Shown here piece after piece: positions 61,034 to 64,000 of a DNA stretch of 64,000 nucleotides. Origin of the DNA: CBDDFQ01 sp965227035. Lineage in GTDB: Bacteria > Pseudomonadota > Gammaproteobacteria > Burkholderiales > Burkholderiaceae_C. Location of the stretch: positions 496,001-560,000 of the forward strand of contig OZ245724.1 in NCBI GenBank assembly GCA_965227035.1. The letters are read 5' to 3'. The notes under the pieces were generated by a model. It did not search any database. It worked only from the letters and a program-made list of their open reading frames with translations, and was not told where the DNA came from. Within the stretch, counting starts at the first letter, position 1, and each line of letters begins with the position of its first letter. Made by a program: the position numbers and the translations under genes.

Positions 61034-62259
61034 TAACGATATCCTCCGCTGACGACAGCCCGGACGTGATCTCGCCTAAAAGCGTTCAGCACTTTTTGCG
61101 ACCCGGCTTGTTGCAGTTGCCGTCGCTGCCGCCTTTGTCGCTCTATGTGCATTTGCCGTGGTGCATTCGCAAATGTCCGTACTGCGATTTCAATTCGCAC
61201 GAGAGCAAAGGCGAGGTGCCCGAAGCGCGATACATCGACGCTGTCGTGGCCGATCTGGAAGCAGCATTGCCGCTGTTCTGGGGTCGCCCGATTCACAGCA
61301 TCTTCATAGGTGGCGGCACACCGAGCCTTTTCTCTCCAGCATCCATCGATCGATTACTGAGCGATATACGCGCTCGTTGCAAGCTCGACGCCGATTGCGA
61401 AATAACGCTGGAAGCCAACCCCGGCACTTTCGAAAAAGATCGCTTCAAAGCCTTCCGCGATGCCGGCGTCACCCGCCTGTCCATCGGCGTGCAAAGCTTC
61501 AACGATGAGCATTTGAAAGCGCTCGGCAGGGTGCATGACCGCGCGCAGGCTATCGCAGCAGTCGAAGAAGCGCAGCGGTCCTTCGATACCTTCAACCTCG
61601 ACATCATGTATGCGTTGCCGGGTCAGACTCTGGAGCAGATGGAGCAGGACATCACGACCGCGCTGTCTCTTGCGCCGCCGCATATCTCGATCTATCACCT
61701 GACCATCGAGCCGAACACGTACTTCGCCAAGTTCCCGCCGCAAATCCCCGAAGACGATCTTGCGTATTCGATGCTCGATCGAATTACCGAGATGACCGGC
61801 GCCAACGGCATGACCCGCTACGAGATATCCGCGTACGCAAAGAATGGCCACCGATGCTGGCACAACCTCAACTACTGGCAGTTCGGTGACTACGTGGGAA
61901 TCGGCGCGGGCGCGCACAGCAAACTGAGTTTTCCGCACCGGGTCGTTCGGCAAGTGCGAAAGCGCGATCCGGCGCTCTACATGCAGTCTGCATTGGCCGG
62001 CAACGCAATCGCGCAAGAGAACGAAGTAGCGCGCGAGGATTTGCCGTTCGAATTCATGATGAACGCGTTGCGATTGAGCGAGGGGTTCGAATTGCAGTCG
62101 TTCACCGATCGCACCGGCCTTCCGATTACTGCCATCGCGCGCCAATTGGACGAGGCCGAAAAAAAGGGTTTGATCGAGCGGGATTTTGTTCGGGTGAAAC
62201 CCACGACGCGCGGATTCGATTTCCTCAACGACCTGCAGTCGATTTTCCTTCCGGGCTGA
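61030..62259 (+). CDS. hemW: Heme chaperone HemW (radical SAM)
   Basis: A 409-residue HemN-like radical SAM protein. The cluster motif is C-x3-C-x2-C (Cys45, Cys49, Cys52; CIRKCPYCDFNSH), the short form typical of HemW rather than coproporphyrinogen oxidase. A HemN C-terminal domain follows. The start appears to be TTG at 61030, overlapping the rdgB stop. It delivers heme to respiratory proteins. Confidence 0.92.
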   Translation: MITISSADDSPDVISPKSVQHFLRPGLLQLPSLPPLSLYVHLPWCIRKCPYCDFNSHESKGEVPEARYIDAVVADLEAALPLFWGRPIHSIFIGGGTPSLFSPASIDRLLSDIRARCKLDADCEITLEANPGTFEKDRFKAFRDAGVTRLSIGVQSFNDEHLKALGRVHDRAQAIAAVEEAQRSFDTFNLDIMYALPGQTLEQMEQDITTALSLAPPHISIYHLTIEPNTYFAKFPPQIPEDDLAYSMLDRITEMTGANGMTRYEISAYAKNGHRCWHNLNYWQFGDYVGIGAGAHSKLSFPHRVVRQVRKRDPALYMQSALAGNAIAQENEVAREDLPFEFMMNALRLSEGFELQSFTDRTGLPITAIARQLDEAEKKGLIERDFVRVKPTTRGFDFLNDLQSIFLPG

Positions 62260-62329
62260 AGCGGACGGCGATTTTGCCCCGGGGGGAGTCGATCAGGGCC
62301 GATTAGAGCCGGTTAGAATTGCAGCTTCC

Positions 62330-62417
62330 GGAAGCGTGGCAGAGTGGTCGATTGCACCGGTCTTGAAAACCGGCAACGGGAAACCGTTCGTGAGTTCGAA
62401 TCTCACCGCTTCCGCCA
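62330..62417 (+). tRNA. tRNA-Ser (UGA)
   Basis: An 88-nt class II tRNA with encoded CCA. Acceptor arms GGAAGCG/CGCTTCC pair; the anticodon loop is CTTGAAA (anticodon TGA in DNA); a long variable arm with CAACGGGAAACCGTT; T-arm GAGTTCGAATCTC. Its 3' end is the boundary of the filamentous prophage: the leftward phage gene ends at 62403 inside it. Confidence 0.96.
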
Positions 62418-62666
62418 GTTGGCGATCTTTTTCAGCATGCGGTCCTTGCATGCGCTTTCCCGCTCGGATTCGAGCGCGGCCACAACAATCCATTCATTGA
62501 CGTTTTCGCCGAGTTCGTCGGCAAGTGCTCCTGCAATCGCCGGACTTAGATGACCACGCGTTTTTGCGGTGTGAAGCGCATTTCTGGACAGCTTCAGACG
62601 GTCGTGCCAATAGGGTGCCGGGTTGGCAGCGAGTGCGGCATCTAGCAGATTCATCGTCGTTTGCAT
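62403..62666 (-). CDS. Small phage HTH-like regulator (DUF3693-like)
   Basis: An 87-residue basic protein starting MQTTMNLLDAALA after GGAG. Its middle (LSPAIAGALADELGENVNEW, then a VVAALESERES helix) resembles the helix-turn-helix type DUF3693 proteins of filamentous phages that oppose the lytic genes. Its last codons (NWRKR then TGA) are encoded by the antisense strand of the tRNA-Ser 3' end. It is divergent from the ssDNA-binding gene with candidate operators between. A repressor or switch role is inferred. Confidence 0.7.
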   Translation of the reverse strand: MQTTMNLLDAALAANPAPYWHDRLKLSRNALHTAKTRGHLSPAIAGALADELGENVNEWIVVAALESERESACKDRMLKKIANWRKR

Positions 62667-62684
62667 ATCGGTAACTCCTACATG

Positions 62685-62779
62685 TTGTTTGCATGCCAAC
62701 AATATGTGTGCAACGTTCAAATTTCGTTGCAAACGTGGTGAATGCATTCTATGTTCGCTCCTGCACACAAAGTGTGTGC
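62685..62779. promoter_or_regulatory. Phage divergent operator/promoter region
   Basis: Three inverted repeats in the space between the divergent phage genes: TTGTTTGCATGCCAACAA (62685-62702, one mismatch per arm), GCAACG/CGTTGC (62710-62715/62725-62730) and GCACACA-AAG-TGTGTGC (62763-62779, perfect). They lie around the likely divergent start sites and may be bound by the small HTH-like protein. Confidence 0.6.
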
Positions 62780-62798
62780 GTTCAACAGGAGCCACAAC

Positions 62799-63107
62799 AT
62801 GCTGAAAGTCACAATCGTTTCCCCCGAAGTCCGTGAGATGAAGGGCGTCGCCAAAGCCTCTGGCAAGCCTTATCACATGGGCATGCAAACGGGCTACATC
62901 TTCGTTCTCGACAAGGCTGGCAAGCCCGCCCCATATCCCGAAAAATTCGACGTGATGCTCGATCGTGCTGACGATTACGAGCACACGCATTCCTTCAAGT
63001 CGTACCCTGCGGGCGACTACATCCTGCACCCGGCCAGCATCTATCTCGATGGCAATGGCCGTCTTGCGGTGGCTCCCAAGCTCGTCCAGCAGCCAGCGAA
63101 AAGCTGA
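62799..63107 (+). CDS. Single-stranded DNA-binding protein, G5P-like (inovirus)
   Basis: A 102-residue protein, MLKVTIVSPEVREM at the start, with beta-strand-rich sequence and the YPAGDYILHPAS C-terminal block seen in filamentous phage DNA-binding proteins (gp V type, Pf family). It coats new phage ssDNA before assembly. A CAGGAG ribosome site precedes it. First gene of the rightward phage transcript. Confidence 0.85.
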   Translation: MLKVTIVSPEVREMKGVAKASGKPYHMGMQTGYIFVLDKAGKPAPYPEKFDVMLDRADDYEHTHSFKSYPAGDYILHPASIYLDGNGRLAVAPKLVQQPAKS

Positions 63108-63118
63108 TCGGGTGCGCC

Positions 63119-63304
63119 ATGCAAACGGCAATGCACGCCGCGAAGCTCGCCATCTTGCAGATGGCCTGCCAATCGCTCATCGCTGACCAGCAGGACGATC
63201 CGCTTCAACCCGAGGTGGACGGCATCGCCGTTCAGTTCGCGGACGGCGATCTTGATATCACCTACACGCACCAAGGCCGCATGGTCGCAGGGGAGGGTGC
63301 ATGA
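63119..63304 (+). CDS. Small phage hypothetical protein
   Basis: A 61-residue protein, 11 nt after the ssDNA-binding gene, ending 4 nt into the next gene (ATGA overlap). N-terminal helix followed by a short beta-rich acidic part (VDGIAVQFADGDLDI). No recognised family; kept as real because of overlap coupling and position in the phage operon. Confidence 0.6.
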   Translation: MQTAMHAAKLAILQMACQSLIADQQDDPLQPEVDGIAVQFADGDLDITYTHQGRMVAGEGA

Positions 63305-63531
63305 ACGCGCCCGCTCAACTCACCATGTTCGAGCCAGACGGCGCTGAGGCGGTTGCGCTTTTGCAGATGCACATGAAGGAAGCGGATCGCCTGCGCAGCG
63401 CAGCCGAGCGCCTCCGTTTGTGTGGCATCGACTCCGGCGCTGCGCTGCTTTCGCGTCTCGCTGAAAGCTCGGAACGTGACGCGCTGGTGTTTGCAATCCT
63501 CCTCGATATCGAACGCGAGGCAGGACTGTGA
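63301..63531 (+). CDS. Small phage hypothetical protein
   Basis: A 76-residue, mostly helical protein (ALLQMHMKEADRLRSAAERL). Its ATG overlaps the previous stop and its own stop overlaps the next start. The spacing is typical of compact phage operons. Function unknown. Confidence 0.6.
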   Translation: MNAPAQLTMFEPDGAEAVALLQMHMKEADRLRSAAERLRLCGIDSGAALLSRLAESSERDALVFAILLDIEREAGL

Positions 63532-63626
63532 ACCTTCTGCGCACCATCGTTCGTGGCTTCGGCTGGCGTCTCGGCGCTCTGGCCGCTGTCGCTCTCGTCG
63601 CCTTCATCGCAAAGGTGTTCGCATGA
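63528..63626 (+). CDS. 32-residue one-helix membrane peptide of the prophage
   Basis: GTG at 63528 overlaps the upstream stop. Basic N terminus with Arg residues (LLRTIVRGFGWR), then one hydrophobic helix (LGALAAVALVAFIA). Its TGA overlaps the Rep ATG. Size and place match the tiny membrane proteins seen beside phage replication genes in inoviruses. Too short for database-based certainty. Confidence 0.6.
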   Translation: MNLLRTIVRGFGWRLGALAAVALVAFIAKVFA

Positions 63627-64000
63627 TCGCCACGATGCAGGCACGCAGCAGCGGCGCAGCCGCTGGGCTTGTCTCACTATCAACAACGCATACGCAGTCG
63701 GTTCCCACCTTCTGGGCAGACAACGTGGTCACCATCGACCACGAAGCCCAGAGGGTCACGAACCTTCGAAAGAGTATCGGTGTTGCTGCCAAGGTGATGC
63801 CTCGCACGCGATCGGATCGGCTCTGCATGGTGACGTTGACCTACAAGGGCGACAACACCAACTGGAAGCCGAACCATGTTCGGGACTACCTCACCAACGT
63901 GCGCAACTGGTTCAAGCGTCAGACAGGGCAGAAGCTCCGCTACATCTGGGTTGCAGAGCTACAGCAACGGGGCGTTATCCACTACCACGCGGTTTTCTGG
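63623..64000 (+). CDS. Rolling-circle replication initiator, HUH type (5' end only)
   Basis: 126 codons visible, truncated at the right edge. It has the motif VTLTYKG near residue 73 and the metal-binding HUH motif HYH in IHYHAVFW at the very end of the window; the nucleophile Tyr lies beyond the edge. Such Reps nick the phage origin for rolling-circle synthesis. Overlaps the one-helix peptide by 4 nt. Confidence 0.85.
   Translation, partial: MIATMQARSSGAAAGLVSLSTTHTQSVPTFWADNVVTIDHEAQRVTNLRKSIGVAAKVMPRTRSDRLCMVTLTYKGDNTNWKPNHVRDYLTNVRNWFKRQTGQKLRYIWVAELQQRGVIHYHAVFW

Larger units (their letters stand above)
62418..64000. mobile_element. Inovirus-type filamentous prophage, left end (partial)
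   Basis: Directly after the tRNA-Ser CCA come phage genes in inovirus order: leftward HTH-like gene, operator region, rightward ssDNA-binding protein, small ORFs, a one-helix membrane peptide and an HUH-type Rep. The Rep is cut by the window edge. No integrase gene is visible, so integration could use host XerCD or an integrase farther right. The right attachment copy lies outside the window. Confidence 0.8.

Noticed and set aside
1..64000. CRISPR arrays, rRNA genes and insertion sequences
   Set aside because: I looked for regularly spaced direct repeats, ribosomal sequences, DDE transposases and terminal inverted repeats and saw none. Apart from the prophage at the right edge, no mobile element was found.

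Overview
The window looks like the chromosome of a betaproteobacterium of the order Burkholderiales, probably near the Alcaligenaceae (Bordetella relatives). This rests on the core block at the right (greB, spoT, rpoZ, gmk, yicC, a Ser/Thr kinase and PP2C phosphatase pair, rph, rdgB, hemW), two Bug-type solute receptors without membrane partners, and a lipid A block that resembles the Bordetella lgm genes plus pagL. The family assignment is inference from gene content only.

Layout. 1-6.5 kb: end of an MmgE/PrpD gene, two alpha/beta hydrolases, a LysR regulator, an asparaginase, an exported methyltransferase and an amino acid permease. 6.5-10.3 kb: an orphan SCPU pilin-like protein, a DUF4105 membrane protein and an AI-2E/PerM protein with a large C-terminal domain. 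10.3-17.2 kb: an envelope-modification block with a YdjC deacetylase, GT2, ArnT-like GT39, GtrA, a PAP2 phosphatase and a PmrAB-like two-component system. Repeats with an 11-bp period that resemble PmrA boxes lie in its intergenic regions and again before pagL at 45.2 kb. 17.3-24.9 kb: a maleate isomerase/racemase-like gene, then a catabolic operon on the minus strand (Rieske oxygenase alpha and beta, enolase-superfamily enzyme, VOC protein, dihydroorotate dehydrogenase-like protein, MmgE/PrpD) facing a TetR regulator that has a clear palindrome in front of it. 24.9-31.3 kb: an EthD-like protein and a complete peptide-type ABC importer. 31.4-39 kb: a second catabolic operon (Rieske alpha and beta, CoA ligase, thiolase-like protein without thiolase catalytic residues, DUF35-SDR fusion, cyclase) facing a GntR regulator. 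39-45 kb: fumarylacetoacetase, Bug receptor, FAD monooxygenase with a fused DUF2783-like tail, IclR regulator and VOC protein. 45-51.2 kb: PagL, a LysR regulator and a gentisate operon (gentisate dioxygenase, FAH-family hydrolase, aromatic 6-monooxygenase, Bug receptor). 51-62.3 kb: an FNR-like regulator, tRNA-Arg, a Q/N-rich small protein and the conserved core genes.

62.4-64 kb: a filamentous (inovirus) prophage begins exactly at the 3' end of tRNA-Ser(UGA). It has a leftward small HTH-like gene whose last codons are the antisense of the tRNA, an operator region, a G5P-like ssDNA-binding protein, three small ORFs and the start of an HUH replication initiator that runs off the window.

Together the central 30 kb encodes uptake and oxidation of aromatic or cyclic acids by several parallel routes, each with its own local regulator. 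The most unusual parts are the thiolase-like/DUF35-SDR pair, the possible PmrA-type regulon for lipid A remodelling, and the prophage boundary.
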